A DNA stretch of 64,000 bases from Streptomyces sp. NBC_01717 (GCF_036248255.1 NZ_CP109178.1:6510001-6574000), one strand, 5' to 3'; shown: positions 25,570 to 36,395, counted from the first letter of the stretch. Notes: generated from the letters alone by a model not told the origin. Numbers and translations are program-made.

Positions 25570-25960
25570 TCATTTTCCGGGGAGCAGTCGAGCCTCCGCG
25601 CTCGGCAGCTTGCTCCACCAGTGGCCGTAACGGCGATAGACCTCCGGTTCGCGGTCGGCGAGGAAGGCCGTCAGTGACCGCGCCTCGGCGGCGAGTTGCT
25701 CCCAGACGCCGTCCGGCAGGTGGTGGAAGGCGGTCGCCTCGACCCCTCCCTCGGCCGGACGCCATACGCCGGCGACGTACCCGTCGACCAGCAGGGTCGG
25801 CAGCGCGTCTCCGTTCCTGCGGATGACGAGCGTGCGGTAGTCCGGTGGGATGACACGGCTGCGGTCGGAGAAGGCCAGCAGGATGCTGTCCCACATGGCC
25901 ATCAGCCGGGGCGGTGCCGTGACCGTCTCATTCCCCATGTCGTGAACCCGGCGCCGAGGA
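25570..25960 (-). pseudogene. 5'-truncated winged-helix (HTH_42 family) protein remnant
   Basis: About 120 residues match only the C-terminal third of HTH_42 / winged-helix DNA-binding domain proteins: PRLMAMWDSILLAFSDRSRV, IPPDYRTLVIRRNGD, LVDGYVAGVWRPAEGG. Intact members are about 350-400 aa. Upstream in any frame no family sequence remains. An ATG at 25938 has no ribosome site. It is most simply the stump of a deleted gene. Confidence 0.7.
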
Positions 25961-27157
<1,197 letters not shown>

Positions 27158-27231
27158 GGCATCGAGCCCTGACGATCCGCACCACCTGCACAGCCCTCCC
27201 TCCCCCTACGACACCCGCCAACGGAGGATTT

Positions 27232-30021
27232 GTGTCGATATCACGTAGAACATTCAGTACTGCCTTGAGTGGCAGCCTGATCGCGATGGGTCTGACCCAG
27301 GGCACCGCCGTGGCCAAGCCCACCACCCCGACGGGCGAGGGCGCCCGTGCCGCGGCTGCCGACGACCCGTACACCCAGGCGTTCCTCACCCAGTACGGCA
27401 AGATCAAGGCGGCGGGAAACGGCTATTTCAGCCCGGACGGCCTTCCGTACCACTCGGCCGAGACGCTGATGGTCGAGGCGCCGGACCACGGTCACGAGAC
27501 GACCTCCGAGGCCGTCAGTTTCTGGATGTGGCTGGAGGCCGCGTACGGCCGGGTGACAGGGGACTGGGGCCCCTTCAACGAAGCCTGGGCGATCGCTGAG
27601 CGCACGATCATCCCGCAGCACGCCGATCAGTCCACCGCCGACGCGTACAACCCGAGCTCCCCGGCGACCTACGCGCCCGAATGGCCGCTGCCCGACAACT
27701 ACCCGTCCGCCCTGAACAGTTCGGTGCCGGTCGGCTCGGACCCCATCGCCACGGAACTGGCCTCGTCGTACGGCACGATGGACGTCTACGGCATGCACTG
27801 GCTGATGGACCTGGACAACACCTACGGCTACGGCAACAAGCCGGGCACCGGCGGCGAGTCGGGACCGGGACCCGGACCGTCGTTCATCAACACCTACCAG
27901 CGCGGCGCACAGGAATCGGTGTGGGAGACCATCCCGCAGCCGACCACCGATCTCTTCAACTACGGCGGGCCCAACGGCTTTCTCGACCTGTTCGTCGACG
28001 ACGCCAGTTATGCCAAGCAGTGGAAGTACACCAACGCCCCGGACGCCGACGCCCGCGCGGTGCAGGCCGCCTACTGGGCATACCGCTGGGCCTCCGCCCA
28101 GGGCAAGGAGGGCGAGATCGCGGCGTCGGTGGCCAAGGCCGCCAAGATGGGCGACTACCTCCGCTATGCCATGTTCGACAAGTACTTCAAGCGGATCGGC
28201 AGTTGCACGGATCCCAACTCCTGCCCGGCCGCGTCCGGCCGTGACTCCCAGCACTATCTGCTGTCGTGGTACTACGCCTGGGGAGGCGCGGCCGCGGGCA
28301 GCGGCGGCGGCTGGGCCTGGCGCATCGGTGACGGCGCCTCCCACCAGGGCTACCAGAACCCGCTCGCCGCATGGGCTCTTTCCAATGTCCCGGCGCTGAC
28401 ACCCAAGTCGGCGACGGCGCGCACCGACTGGGCGAAGAGTCTGACCAGGCAGCTGGAGTTCCTGCAGTGGCTGCAGTCCGCGGAGGGCGCTTTCGCCGGG
28501 GGCTGCACCAACAGCTGGGACGGGAAGTACGGAACCCCGCCGGCCGGCACGCCGACGTTCTACGGCATGGCGTACGACTGGCAGCCGGTCTACCACGACC
28601 CGCCGAGCAACAACTGGTTCGGCTTCCAGGTGTGGGGCATGGAGCGCGTCGCCGCGTACTACTACGTCACCGGCAACGCGACCGCCAAGGCCGTGCTGTC
28701 CAAATGGGTCGCCTGGGCCTCCGGGAAGACCACCGTCGGCGCCGACGGCAGCTACCGCTTCCCCTCCACCCTCAACTGGACGGGCAAGCCGGACACCTGG
28801 AACCCCACATCCCCCGGGAACAACTCGGGACTGCACGTCTCGGTCGTGGACTACTCCAACGATGTCGGGGTGGGCGCCGCATACGTCAAGACACTGACCT
28901 ACTACGCCGCCAAATCGGGCGACGCGGCCGCCGGAGCCCTGGCCAAGGCCCTGCTCGACGCGATGGCACTGAACGCCGACGACAAGGGCATCGCGGTACC
29001 GGAGACCAGGGCCGACTACAACCGGTTCGACGACGAAGTGTTCGTACCCGACGGGTGGTCGGGCGAGATGCCCGGCGGCGACACGGTCGAACCGGGCGTC
29101 ACCTTCATCGGCATGCGGTCCTGGTACCGGGACGACCCGGACTGGCCGAAGGTCCAGGCCTACCTGGACGGCGGACCGGCACCCACCTTCACGTACCACC
29201 GGTTCTGGGCCCAGGCGGCGCTCGCGCTCGCCTTCTCGATCTACGCCGAACTGCTGGTGGAGGGGGACGGCGGCGGTGACACCGAACCACCGACGGCGCC
29301 GACCGGGCTGACGGTCACCGCTACGACGAACAGCAGCGTGTCGCTGTCGTGGTCCGCATCGACCGACAACGTCGCCGTCACCGGCTACGACGTGTACCGC
29401 AACGGGGTACTCACGGGCAGCGCGACGACGCGAGCGTTCACGGACCAGGGCCTCGCCGCCGCCACCGCGTACAGCTACGCGGTGGCGGCGCGCGACGCGG
29501 GCGGCAACACCTCGGCGCTCTCCACGGCCGTGTCCGCCACCACGAAATCGGGCGGTGGTGGAACAGGCTCGGTGAAGGTCCAGTACAAGAACACCGACTC
29601 GTCGGCCACCGACAACCAGATCCGGCTCGGACTGCAGATCGTCAACACGGGCAGCGCCCCGGTCGATCTGTCCACGGTCAAGGTCCGGTACTGGTTCAGC
29701 TCCGAGGCCGGTGCGAGCACCTTCTCCACGTACTGCGACTACGCCGCACTCGGATCGTCGAACATCAACCACACGGTGGTGACGGTCAGCAGCCCGAAGA
29801 CCGGTGCCGACCACTACCTGGAGGTCGGTTTCACCGGCGGCGCGGGCAGCCTGGCCGCGGGCGCCTCGACCGGGGAGGTCCAGTTGCGACTGAACAAGTC
29901 CGACTGGTCGAACTTCAACGAGGCCGACGACTACAGCCGCGCCACCAACACCGCGTACGCCGACGCACCCCGCCTCGCCGCCTATGTGGGCTCGGCTCTC
30001 GCCTGGGGAGTGGAACCGTGA
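27232..30021 (+). CDS. GH48 reducing-end cellobiohydrolase with FN3 and CBM3
   Basis: A 929-aa processive exocellulase acting from reducing ends of cellulose. Tat-type signal with SISRRTFSTALSGS, cleaved near AVAKP. Residues about 45-680 are GH48: DDPYTQAFLTQYGKIK, the catalytic acid in DHGHETTSEAVSFWMWLEA, GTMDVYGMHWLMDLDNTYGY, and AYDWQPVYHDPPSNNWFGF. An FN3 module (about 690-780) and a C-terminal CBM3 (about 785-929, KVQYKNTDSSATDNQIR) follow. GTG start with GGAGG 5 nt upstream, 74 bp after the xylanase pseudogene, so it is likely transcribed through that pseudogene from the CebR-controlled promoter. Confidence 0.95.
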   Translation: MSISRRTFSTALSGSLIAMGLTQGTAVAKPTTPTGEGARAAAADDPYTQAFLTQYGKIKAAGNGYFSPDGLPYHSAETLMVEAPDHGHETTSEAVSFWMWLEAAYGRVTGDWGPFNEAWAIAERTIIPQHADQSTADAYNPSSPATYAPEWPLPDNYPSALNSSVPVGSDPIATELASSYGTMDVYGMHWLMDLDNTYGYGNKPGTGGESGPGPGPSFINTYQRGAQESVWETIPQPTTDLFNYGGPNGFLDLFVDDASYAKQWKYTNAPDADARAVQAAYWAYRWASAQGKEGEIAASVAKAAKMGDYLRYAMFDKYFKRIGSCTDPNSCPAASGRDSQHYLLSWYYAWGGAAAGSGGGWAWRIGDGASHQGYQNPLAAWALSNVPALTPKSATARTDWAKSLTRQLEFLQWLQSAEGAFAGGCTNSWDGKYGTPPAGTPTFYGMAYDWQPVYHDPPSNNWFGFQVWGMERVAAYYYVTGNATAKAVLSKWVAWASGKTTVGADGSYRFPSTLNWTGKPDTWNPTSPGNNSGLHVSVVDYSNDVGVGAAYVKTLTYYAAKSGDAAAGALAKALLDAMALNADDKGIAVPETRADYNRFDDEVFVPDGWSGEMPGGDTVEPGVTFIGMRSWYRDDPDWPKVQAYLDGGPAPTFTYHRFWAQAALALAFSIYAELLVEGDGGGDTEPPTAPTGLTVTATTNSSVSLSWSASTDNVAVTGYDVYRNGVLTGSATTRAFTDQGLAAATAYSYAVAARDAGGNTSALSTAVSATTKSGGGGTGSVKVQYKNTDSSATDNQIRLGLQIVNTGSAPVDLSTVKVRYWFSSEAGASTFSTYCDYAALGSSNINHTVVTVSSPKTGADHYLEVGFTGGAGSLAAGASTGEVQLRLNKSDWSNFNEADDYSRATNTAYADAPRLAAYVGSALAWGVEP

Positions 30022-31592
30022 GCGGACTCCTCACGAACACGGCGGCCCGTCACCGCAGCCGCTGGTTCCCGCCCCTCGCCGCCACCGCCGCGGCGCTGCT
30101 GCTCGCCGCCGCATCCATGCTCACCGGCGCCGCTCCGGCCGTGGCCGCCCCGGTGACCGACTGCACCGCCTGGGGGACGACCGAGCTCCAGGGTGGCGAG
30201 TACATCTACCAGCAGAACGAGTGGAACTCCACGGCCCGGCAGTGTGTGAGCGTCGACCCGGAGACCGGGGCCTGGAGCGTCACGGAGTCGTCCTTCGCCC
30301 TCCCGACCAACGGCGCCCCGGCCACGTACCCGTCCAGCTACAAAGGCTGCCACTGGGGTGCGTGCACGACGGACAGCGGACTGCCGCTGCGCGTCGACGA
30401 ACTCGCCGGTACCCGCACCTCCTGGTCCACGACCCAGGTCGCCTCGGGTGCGTACAACGTCTCGATGGACCTCTGGTTCAACTCGACTCCCGTCACCGAC
30501 GACCAGCCGGACGGGACCGAGGTGATGATCTGGATGAACCACCGCGGCGGAGCCCAGCCGATCGGGTCCCGCACCGGCACGGTGCAGCTCGACGGCAAGG
30601 CGTGGGACGTCTGGACGGGGCCCGGTGCCTCCGGCTGGAAGGTCATCTCGTACGTACTGCAGCAGGGCGCCACCGAGTTCGCCGATCTCGATGTGAAGAG
30701 CCTGATCGACGACGCCGTCACACGCGGCCAGATCGATCCCGCGCACTATCTGATCGACGCCGAAGCCGGGTTCGAGATCTGGCAGGGCGGCCAGGGCCTC
30801 GGCACCAAGAGCTTCTCCTTCACGGCGAGCGCGGACAGCGGCGGCGGGGGCGACACCGTCGCCCCGTCGGCGCCGACGAACCCCCGGGTCACCGGGACGA
30901 CCAGCACCACCGCCGCCTTGTCCTGGACACCGTCGACGGATGACACCGGCGTCACGGCGTACGACGTCTACCGGGATGGCGTGAAGGCCGGCACCACGGC
31001 CATCACGTCATTCACCGACACGGGGCTCACCGCCTCGACGGCGTACAGCTACACGGTCAGGGCCCGGGACGCCGCCGGGAACACTTCGGCGGCCTCCGCC
31101 GCGGTCGCGGCGACGACCGGGCAGGGCGGCGGCACCGGGAGCGGCACGCTGAAGGCGCAGTACAGGAACAACGACTCGGCCCCCGGGGACAACCAGATCA
31201 GGCCCGGCCTGCAGCTGGTGAACACCGGCACGCAACCCGTGGATCTGTCGGACGTCACCGTCCGCTACTGGTTCAGCGGCGAGTCCGGCGCCACCACGTA
31301 CAGCACCAACTGTGACTGGGCCGCGATCGGCTGCGGCAGTGTGACGCATCGCGTGGTGTCCTCCGCCGGCGCCGGACAGGGCGCCGACCACTACCTGGAG
31401 GTCGGCTTCGGCAGCGGCGGCCTGGCCGCGGGCGCCTCGACCGGTGAGATCCAGCTGCGGCTCAACAAGACCGACTGGTCGAACTTCAACGAGGCCGACG
31501 ACTACAGCAGGGCGACCAACACCGCCTATGCCGACGCCTCGAAGGTGGCCGTGTACGTCGACGGAACGCTCGCCTGGGGCACCGCCCCCTGA
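30018..31592 (+). CDS. GH12 endo-1,4-beta-glucanase with FN3 and CBM3
   Basis: A 524-aa secreted endoglucanase that cuts inside amorphous cellulose chains. Sec signal to about AAPAVAAP; GH12 domain with ELQGGEYIYQQNEWNSTA, nucleophile in GTEVMIWMNHRGG and acid/base in AGFEIWQGGQG; then FN3 (APSAPTNPRVTGTTSTTAAL) and CBM3 (LKAQYRNNDSAPGDNQIRPG). Its GTG overlaps the GH48 stop by 4 bp (GTGA), showing translational coupling and fixing the start. It complements the two exo-enzymes by making new chain ends. Confidence 0.95.
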   Translation: MSGLLTNTAARHRSRWFPPLAATAAALLLAAASMLTGAAPAVAAPVTDCTAWGTTELQGGEYIYQQNEWNSTARQCVSVDPETGAWSVTESSFALPTNGAPATYPSSYKGCHWGACTTDSGLPLRVDELAGTRTSWSTTQVASGAYNVSMDLWFNSTPVTDDQPDGTEVMIWMNHRGGAQPIGSRTGTVQLDGKAWDVWTGPGASGWKVISYVLQQGATEFADLDVKSLIDDAVTRGQIDPAHYLIDAEAGFEIWQGGQGLGTKSFSFTASADSGGGGDTVAPSAPTNPRVTGTTSTTAALSWTPSTDDTGVTAYDVYRDGVKAGTTAITSFTDTGLTASTAYSYTVRARDAAGNTSAASAAVAATTGQGGGTGSGTLKAQYRNNDSAPGDNQIRPGLQLVNTGTQPVDLSDVTVRYWFSGESGATTYSTNCDWAAIGCGSVTHRVVSSAGAGQGADHYLEVGFGSGGLAAGASTGEIQLRLNKTDWSNFNEADDYSRATNTAYADASKVAVYVDGTLAWGTAP

Positions 31593-31829
31593 GCCTCCAC
31601 CGGTCACGCACAGCACAACCGCGCACTCCCGATGGCGGGATGCCCACCCCGCTCCTCCCGTCATCGGGGCACCGTCCCGACCACGCACCTGCCCAGGAAC
31701 GTCCTCCCAAGCTCCCCTGACGAGAAAGGGACACCGAGCCGCAAGTACCGCGGAGCCCCCGGAACAACCCCTGAACCCGCCCCCGGGGAGTGCCCGGAGG
31801 CGTATGTACGAAAGGAATACGGAGCCGCA

Positions 31830-33947
31830 ATGAGATCACGAAGTTCCACGCTGCACGGGATACGCAGAAAGTTCGCCGCGCTCTCCGCGCTGGCGATCGG
31901 AGCGGCCCTGGCCGTGGCCGTCCCCACCCCGGCCTCCGCCGCGGCCGGCGTCGACAACCCGTACGTCGGCGCCAAGGCGTATGTGAACCCGCAGTGGTCC
32001 GCCAAGGCCGCCGCGGAGCCGGGCGGCAGCGTCATCGCCGACGAGCCTTCGTTCGTCTGGATGGACCGCATCGCGGCCATCGAGGGCGCGGGCGACGCGA
32101 TGAGCCTGCGCGAGCACCTCGACGAGGCGCTCGATCAGGGCGCGAACCTCTTCCAGGTCGTCATCTACGACCTGCCTGGACGTGACTGCGCCGCGCTGGC
32201 CTCCAACGGTGAGCTCGGTCCCACCGAACTCGACCGGTACAAGACCGAGTACATCAATCCCATCGCCGACGTCCTCGACGACCCGGCCTACGCGAGCCTG
32301 CGGATCGTCGCCGTCATCGAACCGGACTCGCTGCCCAACATCGTCACCAACGCCGGCGGCGAGGCCGGTGCCACCGAGGCGTGCGCGGTGATGAAGGCGA
32401 ACGGCAACTACGAGAAGGGCGTCGGCTACGCCCTGCACACCCTGGCGGCCATTCCCAACGTCTACAACTACATCGACGCGGCGCACCACGGGTGGCTCGG
32501 CTGGGACACCAACCTCGCCCCGGCGGTCGACGAGTTCAAGAAGGCCGCCACCAGTGAGGGTGCGACCGTCGCCGATGTCCACGGTTTCATCGTGAACACG
32601 GCGAACTACTCCGCCCTCCAGGAGCCGTACGTCAAGGTCACCGACTCGGTGAACGGTACGACCGTGCGTCAGTCGAAGTGGGTCGACTGGAACCAGTACG
32701 TGGACGAGCTGACCTACGCCCAGGGACTGCGCTCGCTCCTGGTCAGCCGCGGCGGCTTCGATTCCGGGATCGGCATGCTCATCGACACCGCCCGCAACGG
32801 CTGGGGCGGCAGCGCCCGGCCCTCCGGCGCGGGACCGACGACCAATGTGGACGACTATGTCAACGGTGGACGCATCGACCGGCGCATCCACGCGGGGAAC
32901 TGGTGCAACCAGAAGGGTGCGGGCATCGGCGAGCGGCCGAAGTCGGCCCCCGCGGCCGGCATCGACGCCTACGTCTGGGCCAAGCCCCCGGGTGAGTCGG
33001 ACGGCAACAGCCAGCCCATCGAGAACGACGAGGGCAAGGGCTTCGACCGGATGTGCGACCCGACGTACACGGGCAACGGGCGCAACGGCAACAACCTGAC
33101 CGGCGCGCTGTCCGGCTCGCCGCTGGCGGGCCACTGGTTCTCGGCCCAGTTCCAGGAGTTGGTACGTAACGCGTACCCGCCCCTCGACGGCGGCGGCAGT
33201 GACGACGACACCCAGGCGCCCTCCGCACCGACCGGCCTGACGGTCACGGGGAAGACGAGCGGCAGCGTCTCGCTGTCCTGGTCGGCCTCGACCGACAACA
33301 CCGGAGTGACCGCCTACGACGTGTACCGCGCAGGGGTGCAGGTGGGCTCCTCGGCCACGACCTCGTTCACCGACACGGGGCTCACCGCCTCGACGGCGTA
33401 CAGCTACACGGTCAAGGCCCGGGACGCGGCCGGGAACGTCTCGGCGGCCTCCGCCGCCGTCTCGGCGACCACGTCCGCGGGCGGCGGAACCGGCACCGGC
33501 ACCCTCAAGGTCCAGTACAGGAACAGCGACTCCTCGGCCACCGACAACCAGATCCGGATGGGCCTGCAACTGGTCAACACCGGGAGCACCGCGGTCAACC
33601 TGTCCACGGTGAAGGTGCGCTACTGGTTCACCCCCGAGGCCGGCGCGAGCACCTTCGGTACCGCTTGCGACTACGCGGTGCTGGGCTGCGGCGGTGTGAC
33701 CACCGGCGTGACGGCCTCCGGCAGTTCGGCTGCCGGGGCCAGCCACTACCTGGAGGTCGGCTTCGGCAGCGGCAGCCTGGCGGCGGGAGCGTCCACCGGG
33801 GAGATCCAACTGCGCCTGAACAAGAGCGACTGGTCGAACTTCAACGAGGCCGACGACTACAGCCGCACCACCAACACGGCCTACGCCGACGCGTCGAAGA
33901 TCGGTGTCTACGTGGGCTCCACCCTCACCTGGGGCACCGCCCCCTGA
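31830..33947 (+). CDS. GH6 exocellulase (non-reducing-end cellobiohydrolase, Cel6B-like) with FN3 and CBM3
   Basis: A 705-aa secreted cellobiohydrolase. Sec signal to PASAAAGV. GH6 barrel with FQVVIYDLPGRDCAALASNG (catalytic Asp), IVAVIEPDSLPNIVTN (acid Asp) and the long loops typical of the exo form (NPYVGAKAYVNPQWSAKAAA, GWGGSARP, DAYVWAKPPGESDG). FN3 and CBM3 follow and are very close to those of the two upstream genes. ATG chosen at 31830, after GGAG and with a clean signal peptide. The gap to GH12 is 237 bp without a CebR box; it may be read through or have its own promoter. Confidence 0.94.
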   Translation: MRSRSSTLHGIRRKFAALSALAIGAALAVAVPTPASAAAGVDNPYVGAKAYVNPQWSAKAAAEPGGSVIADEPSFVWMDRIAAIEGAGDAMSLREHLDEALDQGANLFQVVIYDLPGRDCAALASNGELGPTELDRYKTEYINPIADVLDDPAYASLRIVAVIEPDSLPNIVTNAGGEAGATEACAVMKANGNYEKGVGYALHTLAAIPNVYNYIDAAHHGWLGWDTNLAPAVDEFKKAATSEGATVADVHGFIVNTANYSALQEPYVKVTDSVNGTTVRQSKWVDWNQYVDELTYAQGLRSLLVSRGGFDSGIGMLIDTARNGWGGSARPSGAGPTTNVDDYVNGGRIDRRIHAGNWCNQKGAGIGERPKSAPAAGIDAYVWAKPPGESDGNSQPIENDEGKGFDRMCDPTYTGNGRNGNNLTGALSGSPLAGHWFSAQFQELVRNAYPPLDGGGSDDDTQAPSAPTGLTVTGKTSGSVSLSWSASTDNTGVTAYDVYRAGVQVGSSATTSFTDTGLTASTAYSYTVKARDAAGNVSAASAAVSATTSAGGGTGTGTLKVQYRNSDSSATDNQIRMGLQLVNTGSTAVNLSTVKVRYWFTPEAGASTFGTACDYAVLGCGGVTTGVTASGSSAAGASHYLEVGFGSGSLAAGASTGEIQLRLNKSDWSNFNEADDYSRTTNTAYADASKIGVYVGSTLTWGTAP

Positions 33948-33979
33948 CCCTGCCCGCCACCCCTTGCGCCACCAGTTCC

Positions 33980-34022
33980 GTCGCTCCTGTTGCCGCTTCC
34001 GTGTCGCGGCGGCGGGAGCGAC
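33980..34022. terminator. Terminator of the cellulase cluster
   Basis: A 17-bp stem (33980-33996 with 34006-34022, including G-U pairs) and a 9-nt loop lies just beyond the GH6 stop. Confidence 0.8.
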
Positions 34023-34044
34023 GGGCGTCTCGCCGCATCACACT

Positions 34045-34419
34045 TCATCTGCGCAGCATGTCGGGGGCGCGGTGGGGGCGAAGGTCTCTGAGGACCGACT
34101 CGACCTCACGGAGGAAGGACTGGTAGGAAGTCAGGCGTTGCCATTCGGAGTCAGGGATGCCGGGTACCGTAGCGGAGCTTGCGGTCCAGCTTGCGACCAG
34201 TTCGGCGTACAGCGGTGTCTCGCTCGCCGCGTCGGTGTACGTCTGACCCGCCACGAACGCGCCGGCAAGCTGCCCCCGTGAGGTGCGTGCTCCGTGCGGC
34301 GCATCCAGCTGGGGCCGCGGACGCGGCCGGGCATGAGATGCGCGGGGGGCCTGCGAAGGGTGCGGAACGGATGTCGCGGTGCCTCTGCCGGTAGCGGTGG
34401 CGGATGTGGGTGCGTTCAT
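34045..34419 (-). CDS. Small hypothetical protein
   Basis: A 124-aa ORF. The first 45 residues are Pro/Arg/Ser-rich, and the last 75 look folded: SETPLYAELVASWTASSATV, PGIPDSEWQRLTSYQSF, LREVESVLRDLRP. That block resembles small Streptomyces proteins with LVAxW...TVPGxxDxEW. No signal, membrane segment or known catalytic motif. The ATG at 34419 lacks a good ribosome site, so the start may differ. It diverges from the next gene across a region with a 12-bp palindrome. Confidence 0.5.
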   Translation of the reverse strand: MNAPTSATATGRGTATSVPHPSQAPRASHARPRPRPQLDAPHGARTSRGQLAGAFVAGQTYTDAASETPLYAELVASWTASSATVPGIPDSEWQRLTSYQSFLREVESVLRDLRPHRAPDMLRR

Positions 34420-34438
34420 GACGGTGGTAACGATCAGC

Positions 34439-34450
34439 ACCCATATGGGT
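34439..34450. promoter_or_regulatory. Palindrome ACCCATATGGGT in a divergent promoter region
   Basis: A perfect 12-bp palindrome lies 20 bp upstream of the leftward small gene and 100 bp upstream of the rightward one, in AT-richer DNA than its surroundings. Its place suits a shared operator; the regulator is unknown. Confidence 0.4.
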
Positions 34451-34551
34451 AACTAGAGCGCAGCACAGAATGATTAGATGGCGTTTCACCTTTCTTGATG
34501 CCTTTAGATCGAATATCGCTTCAAATCCGTAACAGAGACGTTGCTCCAGGC

Positions 34552-35361
34552 ATGGAACCGAGGGAGATGTGGGAGCGCCATGCCGTACTGGCGCGGGCCT
34601 ATTTCGGGAATGACGAGGATGTACGCCGTGCGCAGGGGGACCTTGACGAACGAAATGCGGACCGCATGCGGACGCTGGCCGCGTTCGCGGTGACGCTGGG
34701 CAGCGACGGGACCGTCGCGGAACTCCTCGGCCTCCATGAACGCGAAGTACGGCTGGCCCGCCGCACCGTGGGCAAGGACGACGCCCGGGCCATCGCCAAG
34801 GCGCTCCTGGACCATCACGCTGCCGATGCGTACAAGCCCCCTCCCGAAGACCCGGACGGATGCCCGCCGTACCCGGAACCGGAGGAAAGACATGTCTCCC
34901 ACGAGGCTCCGGCCGCACCTCCAAGTCCCCCTCATGCTCCAGTCGTTGACGAACCGGTCCACGTGACGGCGTCGTCGACAGCCGTGGACGCGGTCCTGGT
35001 CGGAGCGTGGAGCACCGGGACCGACCTTGCCGTGCTGGCAAGCGAGCTCGGTCTCGATCTCCCCCGCCTCGTCGCACGCACCCGGTACCTGGAGGCACAG
35101 GGCCGCCTCACACATGCCTCGCCGTCGCTGGACCGTTCCGGCCGGCATCGCCGCGTCGACGGCGCGGAGGCGCCCGCCATGCCCCAGCCCCGGCAGTGGT
35201 ACTACCCCAGCCAGCCTCGCCCGCCGCACCAGGAAGCGGTATGGGACCAGCAGTCCTCATCCACCACTTTCGGCTCCGCGCCGATGCACGACTGGGACGG
35301 CATCCTCGACCAGTGGCAGGTTTCGACCGCCCCCGCGGCCTCCTGGCAGGGATTCGCATGA
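34552..35361 (+). CDS. Hypothetical protein with two helix-turn-helix-like segments
   Basis: A 269-aa protein of no recognised family. TVAELLGLHEREVRLARRTV (about residues 62-81) and TDLAVLASELGLDLPRLVAR (about 175-194) both look like helix-turn-helix units, joined by a Pro/Glu-rich linker; the C-terminal 60 residues are low-complexity Gln/Pro/Trp. It could be a small DNA-binding regulator. The ATG at 34552 is preferred over the one at 34498 because upstream codons (RISLQIRNRD) are AT-rich and atypical. Neither has a strong ribosome site. Confidence 0.65.
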   Translation: MEPREMWERHAVLARAYFGNDEDVRRAQGDLDERNADRMRTLAAFAVTLGSDGTVAELLGLHEREVRLARRTVGKDDARAIAKALLDHHAADAYKPPPEDPDGCPPYPEPEERHVSHEAPAAPPSPPHAPVVDEPVHVTASSTAVDAVLVGAWSTGTDLAVLASELGLDLPRLVARTRYLEAQGRLTHASPSLDRSGRHRRVDGAEAPAMPQPRQWYYPSQPRPPHQEAVWDQQSSSTTFGSAPMHDWDGILDQWQVSTAPAASWQGFA

Positions 35362-35492
35362 GAGCGCCCGCCGGCCGCGAGTGCGCCACCGGCGTGGGGA
35401 TTCCGGCGAGCAACTCGTAGCCGGTCCGGCGCCCGCGCCTACGTGCCGGAAGGCTTCGCCCCCACGGGGAGGGGGCGGGCCCGCGGCGCACA

Positions 35493-36395
35493 TCAGATGA
35501 CCGGCGGCCGCCCCAGCATCGTCATGCGCCACACCGTGCGCCACCGCATCGGCTGCCGTCGGCCGCACGGGGTGCGGACGCCTTCGGCGAAGCCGCCGGC
35601 CCAGGCGCGCAGGCCCGCGGCCGAGCGGGTGCGGGCCACGGTGAGGAGGGTCCAGATGCCCAGGTAGGCCGGGACCAGGGGGAGAGGCAGGTTACGGCGG
35701 GCCAGCCAGACCCGGTTGCGGGCCGTCATCCGGTAGTAGACCGAGTGCCTGGCCGGGGACGTCTTGGGGTGCTGGAGCAGCAGGTCGGGTTCGTACAGGA
35801 TCTTCCAGCCCGCATCGAGGGCCCGCCAGGACAGGTCCGTCTCCTCGTGCGTGAAGAAGAACTCCGCGGGCCACGGGCCGGTTTCGGCAAGCATCCTCAT
35901 GGAGAGGGCGTGACCACCGCCGAGGAACGCCGTGACCGGGCCGCGGCGCATCGGGTCGGTGGAGCGCAGCCGGGGGACATGGCGGCGCTGCGTCTCGCCG
36001 TGCTCGTCGGCGATGCGGAAGCCGACGATGCCGAGCTTCGGGTCGGCGGCGTACATCTCCTGGACCTTGCGCAGCACACCGCTGTCGACGAGGAGCCCGT
36101 CGTCGTCCAGCTCGACGACGACGTCCACGTCGCCGAGTTCCGCGAGTCGGCGGATGGCGACGTTACGGCCGCCGGGGCAGCCGAGGTTCTCGTCGAGCTC
36201 GATCGTGGTCACACCGCCGGCCAGGCCGGACAGGCCGGGGACGGCGGTGAAGTCCGGCAGCGAGGTGCCGTTGCCCACGATGACCAGGCGGGTCGGCAGG
36301 ACGCCCTGTATGGCGATCGAGGCCAACAGGGCTTCGACCTGCTGCGGGCGGTCGCCCATGGTCACGATGGATACGCCGATGCGTGGTTCGGACAA
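35493..36395 (-). CDS. Family 2 glycosyltransferase
   Basis: A 300-aa GT-A fold transferase that moves a sugar from a nucleotide donor. It shows RIGVSIVTMGDRPQQVEAL, ELDENLGCPGGRN, the metal-binding VVVELDDDGLLVD, AFLGGGHALSMRM and the acceptor-loop EFFFTHEETDLSWRALDAGW. The C terminus holds one hydrophobic segment (LVPAYLGIWTLLTVA) and may be membrane associated. The start is a choice: TTG at 36395 has AGGAG 8 nt upstream and begins next to the conserved domain; an ATG at 36473 would add 26 residues. Probably cell-wall or exopolysaccharide decoration; acceptor unknown. Confidence 0.88.
   Translation of the reverse strand: MSEPRIGVSIVTMGDRPQQVEALLASIAIQGVLPTRLVIVGNGTSLPDFTAVPGLSGLAGGVTTIELDENLGCPGGRNVAIRRLAELGDVDVVVELDDDGLLVDSGVLRKVQEMYAADPKLGIVGFRIADEHGETQRRHVPRLRSTDPMRRGPVTAFLGGGHALSMRMLAETGPWPAEFFFTHEETDLSWRALDAGWKILYEPDLLLQHPKTSPARHSVYYRMTARNRVWLARRNLPLPLVPAYLGIWTLLTVARTRSAAGLRAWAGGFAEGVRTPCGRRQPMRWRTVWRMTMLGRPPVI

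Noticed and set aside
27241..29814. 857-codon minus-strand frame across GH48
   Set aside because: Antisense shadow of a clear GH48 gene; no ribosome site and no family match.
31836..33809. 657-codon minus-strand frame across GH6
   Set aside because: Antisense shadow of a clear cellulase gene with biased Arg/Gly/Val composition.
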